Shown here in pieces: positions 9,189 to 18,700 of a DNA stretch of 64,000 nt. A program made the position numbers and the translations under genes. Numbering within the stretch: the stretch's first letter is position 1; every line of letters starts with the position of its first letter. The DNA comes from Streptomyces sp. Ag109_O5-1 (GTDB lineage Bacteria; Actinomycetota; Actinomycetes; Streptomycetales; Streptomycetaceae): positions 4,216,001 to 4,280,000 of the forward strand of contig NZ_RKQF01000001.1 of NCBI RefSeq assembly GCF_003814875.1. Direction: 5' to 3'. The notes under the pieces were generated by a model. That model saw nothing but the letters and a program-made list of their open reading frames with translations, was not told the origin of the DNA and searched no databases.

Positions 9189-9865
9189 TTGTGAGCTGTG
9201 GGCAGTTCAGCTTGCGCCCGTCCGAGAGAGCTGCGGTGATCTTCACGCCCCGATCAATGCCGATGACCCCGCCCGTGCCAGGTGCGTCGACCGGGCCGGG
9301 GATGACCGCAAACGCGATGTGCCACTGGCCGTGCTTCAGCCTGACGCGGACCCTCTTCGCCGAGGGGAGTTCGGCGCGGGTCAGGCGGAACTTCACCCAG
9401 CCGCAGCCAGGTACCTTCACCTGAGCCCAGCGCCGGTTGAGTCACTGCACCACCACGGATCGGCCCATAACCTGTTTGCCCGTCTTCGCGTTCACCCTCG
9501 GCGAGCCATCGTCGCTGAACTCTGCGACGCGGTCGGTGCCGATGACACGGAAGCCCTCGTGACGGAATTTCCTGCGCCAGGGTCGGCTCGCCGAACCCGG
9601 AGGTGAACTTGGCGTTCTCGGCCCCGGCGAAGTCCTTCAGGGCCTGCTGCTGCACGTCCGCGTTCCCAGCGCCGAGCCACTCGTTGTCCCGCCTGGCCTG
9701 AGTGAGCTGACGGCACTGCTCGGCGAAACCGGGTGCGGACGTGCGGCCCGGCTTCCAGTGCGTGTGCTGCTCAACGGCGAGGTTCCACACGTACCGGGCG
9801 TGCGCGCAATGCAGCAGCATCTGCTGCTCCTGCTCACCCGTGGGGTACATCCGGAACCGTGCCAT
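9189..9865 (-). pseudogene. IS200/IS605-type TnpB (OrfB) remnant
   Basis: The N terminus (MARFRMYPTGEQEQQMLLHCAHARYVWNL) and the later segment RRWAQVKVPGCGWVKFRLTR ... GVIGIDRGVKITAALSDG are typical of TnpB, the RNA-guided nuclease of IS200/IS605 elements. GIDRG carries the first RuvC aspartate. The gene is dead. The frame changes near 9570-9600, a TGA interrupts it at 9442-9444, and everything after the first RuvC motif, including the zinc finger and the expected guide-RNA region, is missing at about 9189. The truncated end abuts the acetyltransferase fragment. No TnpA transposase is visible. Confidence 0.85.
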
Positions 9866-10172
9866 GCCGCGAACCCAACCACCGTGTTCCCACCCGCGCA
9901 CGCAATCGATCGACATCACCCTAGTGAGTGACTGGACAGCCCCGCCGAAGCGGCAACCCGCTGCCGATGCCTCAGCTTTCCTCGCCCAGACCGGGAAGGG
10001 CCGGGCATCCCTCCAAGCACGACGATTCGCACCCAGCAGCCGGTCCCCGGCCACTGCCATGACTTCGCTAGGGCATCGCTACATCACCGCAACGCGACTC
10101 ACAGGTAGCTCCCCCAAACTGCCAGCGGATTCACAGCGCACAGCGCCATGTGCCGGGGACTCGGGGGGACTT
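9866..10172. other. Noncoding flank of the transposon remnant
   Basis: About 300 bases between the tnpB remnant and the sulfatase gene. It presumably contains the end of the insertion sequence and the sulfatase promoter. I see no clear terminal palindrome, no TnpA coding sequence and no remaining acetyltransferase coding sequence. Base composition is slightly less GC-biased than its neighbours. Confidence 0.4.
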
Positions 10173-11658
10173 GTGGACGGGAAGCCAGCGCGCGGGCCCG
10201 GGCGGCGTGCCGTGATCACCGACGCCGCGGTCGTCGCGGCCGGGGCCGCCGTCCCGTTGGCCGCAGGGGCCGTGGACGACGGCGGTGCCGCGCCCGTCGC
10301 CGGACGCACCGCCACGGCCGCACCGGTCGCGAGCCGTCCCCCGGCCTCGCCGCTCCCCCGCACCGACCCCCGGCCGAACATCCTCTTCGTGCTCACCGAC
10401 GACCAGCCCAAGGAGACGGACTGGGCGATCCGCCGTACCGCCGACTGGCTGGGCGGGCAGGGCGTGACCTTCGCGCGGGCGCACGCCAACACCCCGCTCT
10501 GCGCGCCCTCCCGGGCCTCGATCATGTCGGGGCGGTACGCGCACAACCACGGCGTCCTCGACACCCGCCACCCCTACCACCTGGACCAGCACACCACCGT
10601 CCAGCGCCGGCTGCACGAGGCCGGCTACCGCACCGGTCTGTTCGGCAAGTACCTCAACTACTGGCACACCGGCGACAACCTGCCCCACTTCGACGAGTGG
10701 CTGCTGCAGGAGCCCGTGGCGTACTACGACGGCCACTACAACGACAACGGCACGGTCCGGAACATCCCCGGCTACAACACCACCGTCATCAGGGACCGCG
10801 CCCTCGCCTTCATCGACAGGTCGCGCACCGACACCCGGCCCTGGTTCGCGTACGTCGCCACCCGCAGCGCGCACGAACTCAACATCCCGGAGCGCAGGTA
10901 CCGGCACACGCGCGTGCCGGAGTGGCCCGGCCGGCCGGCCGTGTACGAGGGCGACAAGAGCGACAAACCCCCGTTCCTGCGCGCGGCGAAGCACACGTAC
11001 GAGCGGGGCGAGGCGCTGCGCACCCGGCAGTTGCGCACCCTGCTCTCGGTGGACGACGCGATGCGCGACTTCCACGACGAGCTGCGCGCCCTGGGCCAGC
11101 TGGAGAACACGCTGGTGGTGTACACGAGCGACCACGGGCTGTGCTGGGCGGACCACGGCTGGCTGCGCAAGTCGGTGCCGTACCGGCCCAGCCTCGAGGT
11201 GCCGTTCTGGCTGTCCTGGCCGGCCCGGGGGCTGGGCGAGGGCACGGTCGACGACCGGCTCACCGGCCATGTGGACATCGCCCCGACGTTCCTGGACGCG
11301 GCCGGCCTCACCCCGGACACCCCGCACGACGGCCACTCGCTGCTCGACCCCCGCTACGACCGCGACCGCCTGCTCGCCGAGTGGTGGTGGAACCGGCAGG
11401 ACCAGGAACCGATCCACACCTGGGCCACCCTCATCGGCAGGTCCACGCAGTACACCGAGTACTACCGCACCCGCCTCGACCGGCCGGCAGGGCCGCCCCA
11501 CGCAGGGCGACGGCGAGGTCCTCTTCCGTGAGCTCTACGACCTGGCCGCCGACCCGTACCAGCTCACCAACCGCCTGCACGGCGCGACGCGGGAGCGGGA
11601 GCAGGCCCTGGGGGTGCCGGAGTCGGCGAAGAGGCTGGCGGCGGCGCGGCGCGCCTGA
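10173..11658 (+). pseudogene. Secreted sulfatase with a 3' frameshift
   Basis: An exported arylsulfatase-type enzyme, likely Tat-exported (GRRAVITDAAVVAAGAAVPLA). The metal site PNILFVLTDDQ and the sulfatase signature CAPSRAS are present; the Cys would become formylglycine. GRYAHNHGV, GLFGKYLNYW, TSDHGLCWADHGW and VDIAPTFLDAAG are further family motifs. GTG at 10173 follows GGGGGGA. The frame is lost near 11490-11515: the first frame ends at 11531, while EVLFRELYDLAADPYQLTNRLHG continues the family C terminus one base shifted to a stop at 11658. One extra base, or two missing, would explain it. It may be a sequencing error or a true lesion. The truncated form lacks only the last 50 or so residues. 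Confidence 0.8.
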
Positions 11659-11662
11659 ACGG

Positions 11663-12502
11663 TCAGGCTGCCGGGACGGGGGCGGCCGGGCTCTGCTCCC
11701 GGTACCAGCGTCGTACGAGCGGCCAGAGCGCCGTCCCGATGCCCAGCGAGATCAGATGGCCCCAGTTGGTCATCGGGTCCTCGAAGGCGATGAGGTCCTC
11801 GATGAGGTCGTAGCCGACCAGCGCGAGCAGGGGCCAGCGCAGCCAGGGGGGCAGGATGCCGGAGAGGGCGCCGATGCTGGCGGCGACGCCGAAGCTGATG
11901 CCGTAGTCGAGGCGGTGCAGGGAGGTGTCGGGGAGGTGGCCGACCAGGACCGCGAGGCCGACCGGGACCTCGGTGGCGAGGGTGGCCAGCACATGCCCCG
12001 TCAGGAAGACGAGGATCGCGCGGGCACCCCCTATCCGCCGTTCCAGCGCGGTCAGGACCAGCACGAAGGCGAGGGCGTACGGCGACAGGAGCCCGCCCGC
12101 GATCCACAGCGCGCTGGCCAGCAGGACGAGGACGGGGGTGCGCAGCAGGTGCGCCACGTCGGTGCTGGAGTCCTGGTAGAGGGCGTACATGAGGCCGCTG
12201 CCGGCGTAGCTCGCGAAGATCGAGGTGAGGGCCAGGATCGCCGTGTACGTGAAGGTCACCGGTGTGCCGGTGGGGGTGGGGAGCAAGCGCCAGGGGCGCA
12301 ACCGGAGGACGGGGAGCAGATGCCGGGGGCCCAGGCGGAGGTCCGGGGCCGCCGTCCGCGGCAAGGGGGCGGTGACCGGGCCTCGCTGGCGGGGCACGCC
12401 GTCGAGGAGGGCGGCGACCTGGATGGCCGGGAGGGGCCCGGGCGACGTGGCCGCAAGGGGCTCGGGCGTGGGCGTCGATGCGGCCCTCGCGGTCCGTTCC
12501 AC
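11663..12502 (-). CDS. Rhomboid-like polytopic membrane protein
   Basis: A 279-residue integral membrane protein. The first 90 residues are Pro/Ala-rich and probably cytoplasmic; about six hydrophobic segments follow (TYTAILALTSIFASYAG, LLASALWIAGGLLSPYALAFVLV, ILVFLTGHVLATLATEV, and others). LDYGISFGVAASIGALSG and NWGHLISLGIG resemble the rhomboid serine (G-x-S) and histidine regions, but the glycine after the serine is replaced by Phe, so protease activity is uncertain. I prefer GTG at 12502, preceded by AAGGAG, over a GTG 24 bases upstream whose purine stretch is too close. It is convergent with the sulfatase, only four bases apart. Confidence 0.65.
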   Translation of the reverse strand: MERTARAASTPTPEPLAATSPGPLPAIQVAALLDGVPRQRGPVTAPLPRTAAPDLRLGPRHLLPVLRLRPWRLLPTPTGTPVTFTYTAILALTSIFASYAGSGLMYALYQDSSTDVAHLLRTPVLVLLASALWIAGGLLSPYALAFVLVLTALERRIGGARAILVFLTGHVLATLATEVPVGLAVLVGHLPDTSLHRLDYGISFGVAASIGALSGILPPWLRWPLLALVGYDLIEDLIAFEDPMTNWGHLISLGIGTALWPLVRRWYREQSPAAPVPAA

Positions 12503-12748
12503 GGTGAGGCGCTCCTTCCGTTTCACCCCACCCTTCGCCGTCTCACGAGCCGCTGTCTATGACCGACACCACGCGGGGGCCGATTCACAGGATTTTCCGA
12601 AGAACCGCGGACGGACAAGAGGAACCATATGAGCCCCATCCGGCCGGCGGCGGGCGCGGAACGCCGGGCGGCCCCTCGAACGAGTGACACGCGTGCGGCT
12701 GTCCGACACCCGTAATTCGCATGGCGGCAAAGCCCTGTTGGGGGCAGG

Positions 12749-13453
12749 ATGGCGGACATGACCACCCCGGCCTCCGCGTACGACAGTCATCCCGTGGTCC
12801 TGGACCGGCGCGAAGGGCCGTACGGCGAGGTGGTCCTGCGCAGACACGGGGAACTCCTGCAGATCATCGCCAACGGCTGCTTCCTGATGGACACCTCCGA
12901 CGGGCGTTCGGAGCGGTTGCTCGTGGACGCGGCCGCCACCCACCCGGCCCTGGACGGGCGGACGGAGCCGGCGGTGCTGATCGGCGGGCTCGGCGTCGGG
13001 TTCTCGCTCGCGCACGCCGCGCGGGACCCGCACTGGGGGCGGATCACTGTCGTGGAGCGGGAGGCGGCGGTCGTCGCCTGGCATCGCGACGGACCGCTTT
13101 CCGCGGTTTCCGCACACGCGTTCGCAGATCCGCGTACGGTGATCATCGAGGACGACCTCGTGATGTACGTCAATGAGACTTGCGACACGTTCGACGCGCT
13201 GTGCCTGGACATCGACAACGGGCCCGGCTGGACCGTCGACGAGGACAACGCGGGTCTGTACTCGGCGGCCGGACTCGCAGGTTGCGCAAGGGTGTTGAGG
13301 CCGGGCGGGGTACTCGCCGTATGGTCGGCGCAACCCTCTGCGGAATTCGAAGAAACCTTGCGGAATGCCGGGTTCACGCAGGTGCGTACCGAAGAGGTGC
13401 CGGTTGCCCGGGGCGTTCCGGACGTCGTTCACCTTGCCGTCGGCCCTGGATAG
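12749..13453 (+). CDS. Spermidine synthase-like methyltransferase-fold protein
   Basis: A 234-residue protein with a Rossmann fold related to spermidine synthases. The nucleotide-binding glycine motif is AVLIGGLGVGFSLAHAA, followed by an acidic ITVVERE, the segment DALCLDIDNGPGW and ARVLRPGGVLAVWSAQPS. The last is the typical strand 5 region of class I methyltransferase folds. The N terminus SHPVVLDRREGPYGEVVLRRHGELLQIIANG resembles the beta-stranded start of polyamine aminopropyltransferases. The substrate cannot be read from the sequence, and many such proteins are not true aminopropyltransferases. Two close ATG codons (12749, 12758) are possible starts. It lies upstream of the two-component pair with its own spacing. 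Confidence 0.72.
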   Translation: MADMTTPASAYDSHPVVLDRREGPYGEVVLRRHGELLQIIANGCFLMDTSDGRSERLLVDAAATHPALDGRTEPAVLIGGLGVGFSLAHAARDPHWGRITVVEREAAVVAWHRDGPLSAVSAHAFADPRTVIIEDDLVMYVNETCDTFDALCLDIDNGPGWTVDEDNAGLYSAAGLAGCARVLRPGGVLAVWSAQPSAEFEETLRNAGFTQVRTEEVPVARGVPDVVHLAVGPG

Positions 13454-13563
13454 CGAGTGCGCCTCCTGTCCCCGTAGGGTGCATCCCTGACGCGGATCAT
13501 TCAAGCGTCAATCGCAGTCATGGGATCACCCCACTGATTCCGGAAAGCACACAGGGGCGGGCG

Positions 13564-14304
13564 ATGGAGCAGACACACACCTCCCACAACGGCGCGGCGA
13601 CGGCGACTCCGGGCGCCCAGCGCCGCGTTCTGGTCGTCGAGGACGACCCCACGATCGTCGACGCCATCGCGGCCCGCCTGCGCGCCGAGGGGTTCCTCGT
13701 GCAAACAGCGGGTGACGGCCCGGCCGCCGTCGACACCGCCGAGGCCTGGCAGCCCGACCTGCTGATCCTCGACATCATGCTGCCCGGCTTCGACGGTCTG
13801 GAGGTCTGCCGTCGTGTGCAGGCCGCCCGGCCGGTGCCGGTGCTGATGCTCACCGCGCGCGACGACGAGACCGACATGCTGGTCGGCCTCGGGGTCGGCG
13901 CCGACGACTACATGACCAAGCCGTTCTCCATGCGGGAGCTGGCGGCACGCGTGCACGTACTGCTGCGGCGGGTGGAGCGGGCGGCCATCGCGGCCTCCAC
14001 GCCCCGCTCCGGCATCCTGCGCCTGGGCGAACTGGAGATCGACCACGCACAGCGCCGGGTGCGGGTGCGCAGCGAGGACGTGCACCTCACCCCGACCGAG
14101 TTCGACCTGCTGGTCTGCCTCGCCAACACGCCGCGCGCGGTGCTCTCCCGTGAGCAGCTGCTCGCCGAGGTGTGGGACTGGGCGGACGCCTCCGGCACCC
14201 GCACGGTCGACAGCCACATCAAGGCGCTGCGTCGGAAGATCGGCGCCGAGCGGATCCGCACCGTGCACGGTGTGGGCTACGCGCTGGAGACCCCGACGCC
14301 ATGA
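13564..14304 (+). CDS. OmpR-family response regulator
   Basis: A 246-residue two-component response regulator. The receiver domain has the acidic pocket VVEDDP (Asp27-Asp28), phosphoacceptor Asp70 in LLILDIMLPG, and the conserved Thr and Lys in MLTARDD and DYMTKPFS. A winged-helix DNA-binding domain follows (HLTPTEFDLLVCLANTPRAVLSREQLLAEVW ... TVDSHIKALRRKIG). The ATG at 13564 is preceded by a purine-rich aggggcggg. Its TGA overlaps the ATG of the kinase gene by four bases, so both are made as a pair. Genes controlled are unknown, though the pair sits just upstream of kgd in the same direction. Confidence 0.95.
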   Translation: MEQTHTSHNGAATATPGAQRRVLVVEDDPTIVDAIAARLRAEGFLVQTAGDGPAAVDTAEAWQPDLLILDIMLPGFDGLEVCRRVQAARPVPVLMLTARDDETDMLVGLGVGADDYMTKPFSMRELAARVHVLLRRVERAAIAASTPRSGILRLGELEIDHAQRRVRVRSEDVHLTPTEFDLLVCLANTPRAVLSREQLLAEVWDWADASGTRTVDSHIKALRRKIGAERIRTVHGVGYALETPTP

Positions 14305-15434
14305 GCGCCGGGCCGGCCGGACCGAGAGGCCCCGGGGGCTCCGGGGGTCCCGGGAGCCCTGGCGAGGAGCCCTGGGGCGGGGTACGCCCGTTCTCCATCA
14401 AGACCAAGCTGGGCGCGCTCGTCGTCGTCTCGGTGCTGATCACGACGGGTCTGTCGATGATCGCGGTGCACACCAAGACGGAGCTGCGCTTCATCACGGT
14501 CTTCTCGATGATCGCCACACTGCTGATAACGCAGTTCGTGGCGCATTCGCTCACCGCACCGCTGGACGACATGAACCTGGTGGCCCGGTCGATCTCGCAG
14601 GGCGACTACACGCGCCGCGTGCGCGAGAACCGCCGGGACGAGCTGGGCGACCTGGCCGAGACGATCAACGTCATGGCCGACGAGCTGGAGGCCCAGGACC
14701 GCCAGCGCAAGGAACTGGTCGCGAACGTCTCGCACGAACTGCGCACGCCCATCGCGGGCCTGCGGGCCGTCCTGGAGAACGTGGTCGACGGGATCGCCGA
14801 GCCCGACACCGAGACGATGCGCACGGCCCTGAAACAGACGGAACGCCTCGGCCGCCTCGTGGAGACCCTGCTGGACCTCTCCCGCCTCGACAACGGGGTC
14901 GTACCCCTGCGTCAGCGCCGTTTCGAGGTGTGGCCGTACCTCTCGGGCGTGCTGAAGGAGGCCAACATGGTCGCCGGCGCACGCGGCCTCGCCTCGAACT
15001 CCGGCAGCCACACGCGTACGGACGTCCATCTGCACCTCGACGTCTCCCCGCCGGAGCTGACCGCGCACGCCGACCCGGAGCGCATCCACCAGGTCGTGTC
15101 GAACCTCATCGACAACGCGGTCAAGCACAGCCCGCCGCACGGCCGGGTGACCGTGAAGGCACGGCGCGGGCCGCTGCCGGAGTCGCTGGAGCTGGAGGTC
15201 CTGGACGAGGGCCCCGGCATTCCGCGCTCGGAGTGGCACCGCGTCTTCGAGCGCTTCAACCGAGGGACCGTACGACGGCCGCACGGGCCCGGCAGCGACG
15301 GCGGCACCGGACTCGGTCTGGCGATCGCCCGGTGGGCGGTGGATCTGCACGGCGGCCGGATCGGTGTGGCCGAATCCGACCGGGGCTGCAGGATTATCGT
15401 CACTCTCCCGGGGCTTTCATCCGTGCCAAGTTGA
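14301..15434 (+). CDS. Sensor histidine kinase, partner of the response regulator
   Basis: A 377-residue membrane kinase. A Gly/Pro-rich cytoplasmic start leads to two close hydrophobic segments (LGALVVVSVLITTGLSMIAV and FITVFSMIATLLITQFVAHSL) with almost no extracytoplasmic loop, so it probably senses within the membrane or cytoplasm. HAMP (LTAPLDDMNLVARSISQGDY) is followed by the phosphoacceptor region VANVSHELRTPIAGL (His near residue 145) and the ATPase domain with the N box LIDNAVKH, DEGPGIP and GGTGLGLAIARW. Translation is coupled to the response regulator by an ATGA overlap. Confidence 0.95.
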   Translation: MSAGPAGPRGPGGSGGPGSPGEEPWGGVRPFSIKTKLGALVVVSVLITTGLSMIAVHTKTELRFITVFSMIATLLITQFVAHSLTAPLDDMNLVARSISQGDYTRRVRENRRDELGDLAETINVMADELEAQDRQRKELVANVSHELRTPIAGLRAVLENVVDGIAEPDTETMRTALKQTERLGRLVETLLDLSRLDNGVVPLRQRRFEVWPYLSGVLKEANMVAGARGLASNSGSHTRTDVHLHLDVSPPELTAHADPERIHQVVSNLIDNAVKHSPPHGRVTVKARRGPLPESLELEVLDEGPGIPRSEWHRVFERFNRGTVRRPHGPGSDGGTGLGLAIARWAVDLHGGRIGVAESDRGCRIIVTLPGLSSVPS

Positions 15435-15796
15435 CGTAAAGTTCGATCCGGAGCCTCAAGATCCACCTGTGGTCCGCACGGTCGTCGGCGCAGCCGGACA
15501 CGTGTGATCAGGTCCGGCCTCCCCGCACTCCCCCACGCTCGGCTTCGCTCGCGCGGGGGGACCCCCACCGCCGGGGGCCGGTGCGAGGTGATCTCCGGCA
15601 CGGCGGAGCCATGCCTGGTTCAGTCCATTCACAGCGGAACCACGCTTGTTTCCCGCCATTTCAAGCCCTGAAACACGGTTTCCGATGTGACTTACGCGAC
15701 GATGAACCGGCCCGACCTGACCTTCACGGTCTTGGAGGCGTAGCCTTTATTCCCGCTGTCCATCACCTTGTGAAGCGGAAGAGGGCGGTTGCCGCC
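15435..15796. other. Intergenic region upstream of kgd
   Basis: About 360 bases between the kinase and kgd. It holds a GC-rich interspersed repeat (15529-15578) and, nearer kgd, a less GC-rich stretch around 15720-15770 that should contain the kgd promoter. No clear -10/-35 pair or RNA gene is identifiable. Confidence 0.45.
15529..15578. repeat. Interspersed hairpin repeat common in Streptomyces
   Basis: The block ccccgcactcccccacgctc followed by ggcttcgctcgcgcgggggg and acccccaccg is an imperfect inverted repeat built around a ctcggcttcgctcg core. Very similar blocks occur between genes throughout many Streptomyces genomes (recognised from memory). Its function is not known. Confidence 0.6.
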
Positions 15797-18700
15797 GTGT
15801 CGCCACAGTCCCCCAGTAACTCGAGCATCTCGACCGACGCAGACCAAGCGGGCAAGAACCCCGCGGCCGCGTTCGGACCGAACGAGTGGCTCGTCGACGA
15901 GATCTATCAGCAGTACCTCCAGGACCCGAACTCGGTAGACCGAGCCTGGTGGGACTTCTTCGCCGACTACAAGCCGGGAGCGCCCGCCGCCTCGGCTCCG
16001 GCGGGTACCGCGGCCGCGGGGGCCGCGGGCACCACCACGACACCCGCGCAGACGCCGCAGGCCGCGGCTCCGGCCGCGCCCGCCGTACCGGCGCCCGCCC
16101 CGGCCGCCCCGGTGCAGCCGCAGGCCGCGGCGCCCGCCCCGGCGCCCGCGAAGCCCGCCGCTGCTCCGGCCGCTCCGGCCCCGGCCGCCGCCAAGCCGGC
16201 CGCCGCCGCGAAGGCCGCGCCCGCCGCCGCGGCGCCCGCCGCCGCGGCGCCCGACGGTCCCGATCTGGTCACCCTGCGTGGTCCCGCCGCCGCCGTCGCG
16301 AAGAACATGAGCGCCTCGCTGGACGTGCCGACGGCCACCTCGGTCCGCGCGGTCCCGGTGAAGCTGCTGTTCGACAACCGCATCGTCATCAACAACCACC
16401 TCAAGCGCGCCCGGGGCGGGAAGATCTCCTTCACGCACCTGATCGGCTTCGCGATGGTGCAGGCCCTCAAGGCCATGCCGTCGATGAACTACTCGTTCGC
16501 GGAGAAGGACGGCAAGCCGACCCTGGTCAAGCCGCCGCACGTGAACTTCGGCCTCGCCATCGACCTGGTGAAGCCCAACGGCGACCGCCAGCTCGTCGTC
16601 GCGGCCATCAAGAAGGCCGAGACCCTGAACTTCTTCGAGTTCTGGCAGGCCTACGAGGACATCGTCCGTCGCGCCCGCGACAACAAGCTGACGATGGACG
16701 ACTTCACCGGTGTCACGGTCTCCCTGACCAACCCCGGCGGCCTCGGCACCGTCCACTCGGTCCCGCGTCTGATGCCCGGCCAGTCGGTCATCATGGGCGT
16801 CGGCTCCATGGACTACCCCGCGGAGTTCCAGGGCACCAGCCAGGACACCCTGAACAAGCTCGGCATCTCGAAGGTCATGACGCTCACGTCGACCTACGAC
16901 CACCGGGTCATCCAGGGCGCCGCCTCCGGCGAGTTCCTGCGCCAGGTCGCGAACCTCCTCCTCGGCGAGAACGGCTTCTACGACGAGATCTTCGAGGCGC
17001 TGCGCATCCCCTACGAGCCGGTCCGCTGGCTCAAGGACATCGACGCCTCCCACGACGACGACGTCACCAAGGCCGCCCGCGTCTTCGAGCTGATCCACTC
17101 CTACCGGGTCCGCGGCCACGTCATGGCCGACACCGACCCGCTGGAGTACAAGCAGCGCAAGCACCCCGACCTGGACATCACCGAGCACGGCCTCACCCTG
17201 TGGGACCTGGAGCGCGACTTCGCGGTCGGCGGTTTCGCCGGCAAGTCGATGATGAAGCTGCGCGACATCCTCGGTGTGCTGCGCGACTCGTACTGCCGCA
17301 CCACCGGCATCGAGTTCATGCACATCCAGGACCCGAAGCAGCGCAAGTGGATCCAGGACCGCGTGGAGCGCCCGCACTCCAAGATGGAGCGCGAGGAGCA
17401 GCTGCGGATCCTGCGCCGCCTGAACGCGGCGGAAGCCTTCGAGACCTTCCTGCAGACGAAGTACGTCGGCCAGAAGCGGTTCTCCCTGGAGGGCGGCGAG
17501 TCCGTCATCCCGCTGCTCGACGCGGTGATCGACAGCGCGGCCGAGTCCCGCCTGGACGAGGTCGTCATCGGCATGGCCCACCGCGGCCGCCTGAACGTCC
17601 TCGCCAACATCGTCGGCAAGTCGTACGCGCAGATCTTCCGCGAGTTCGAGGGCAACCTCGACCCGAAGTCGATGCACGGCTCCGGCGACGTGAAGTACCA
17701 CCTGGGCGCCCAGGGCACCTTCACCGGCCTGGACGGCGAGCAGATCACGGTCTCGCTGGCCGCGAACCCGTCCCACCTGGAGACGGTCGACCCGGTCATC
17801 GAGGGCATCGCCCGCGCCAAGCAGGACATCATCAACAAGGGCGGCACGGACTTCACGGTCCTGCCGGTCGCGCTGCACGGCGACGCGGCCTTCGCGGGCC
17901 AGGGCGTGGTGGCCGAGACCCTGAACATGTCGCAGCTGCGCGGCTACCGCACCGGCGGCACGGTCCACATCGTCATCAACAACCAGGTCGGCTTCACGGC
18001 GGCGCCCGAGTCCTCGCGCTCCTCCATGTACGCCACCGACGTGGCCCGCATGATCGAGGCCCCGATCTTCCACGTCAACGGCGACGACCCCGAGGCCGTC
18101 GTCCGCGTCGCCCGCCTGGCCTTCGAGTTCCGCCAGGCGTTCAACAAGGACGTGGTGATCGACCTCATCTGCTACCGCCGCCGCGGTCACAACGAGTCGG
18201 ACAACCCGGCCTTCACCCAGCCGCTGATGTACGACCTGATCGACAAGAAGCGCTCGGTGCGCAAGCTCTACACCGAGTCCCTGATCGGTCGCGGCGACAT
18301 CACCCTGGAAGAGGCCGAGCAGGCCCTGCAGGACTACCAGGGCCAGCTGGAGAAGGTCTTCACCGAGGTCCGCGAGGCCACCTCGCAGCCGGCCGCCGGT
18401 GCCGTCCAGGAGCCGCAGGACGGCTTCCCGGTCGCGGTCCCGACGGCGATCTCCGCGGAGGCCGTCAAGCGCATCGCCGAGTCCCAGGTCAACATCCCGG
18501 ACTACTTCACCGTCCACCCGCGTCTGCTGCCGCAGCTGCAGCGCCGGGCGGCGATGATCGAGGACGGCACGATCGACTGGGGCATGGGCGAGACCCTGGC
18601 CATCGGCTCGCTGCTGATGGAGGGCACCCCGGTGCGCCTCTCCGGCCAGGACTCCCAGCGCGGCACCTTCGGCCAGCGGCACGCGGTCCTGATCGACCGC

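Noticed and set aside
9741..10172. An N-terminal extension of the sulfatase
   Set aside because: The longer open frame runs antisense through the tnpB relic. The GTG at 10173 has a ribosome binding site and begins the signal peptide.
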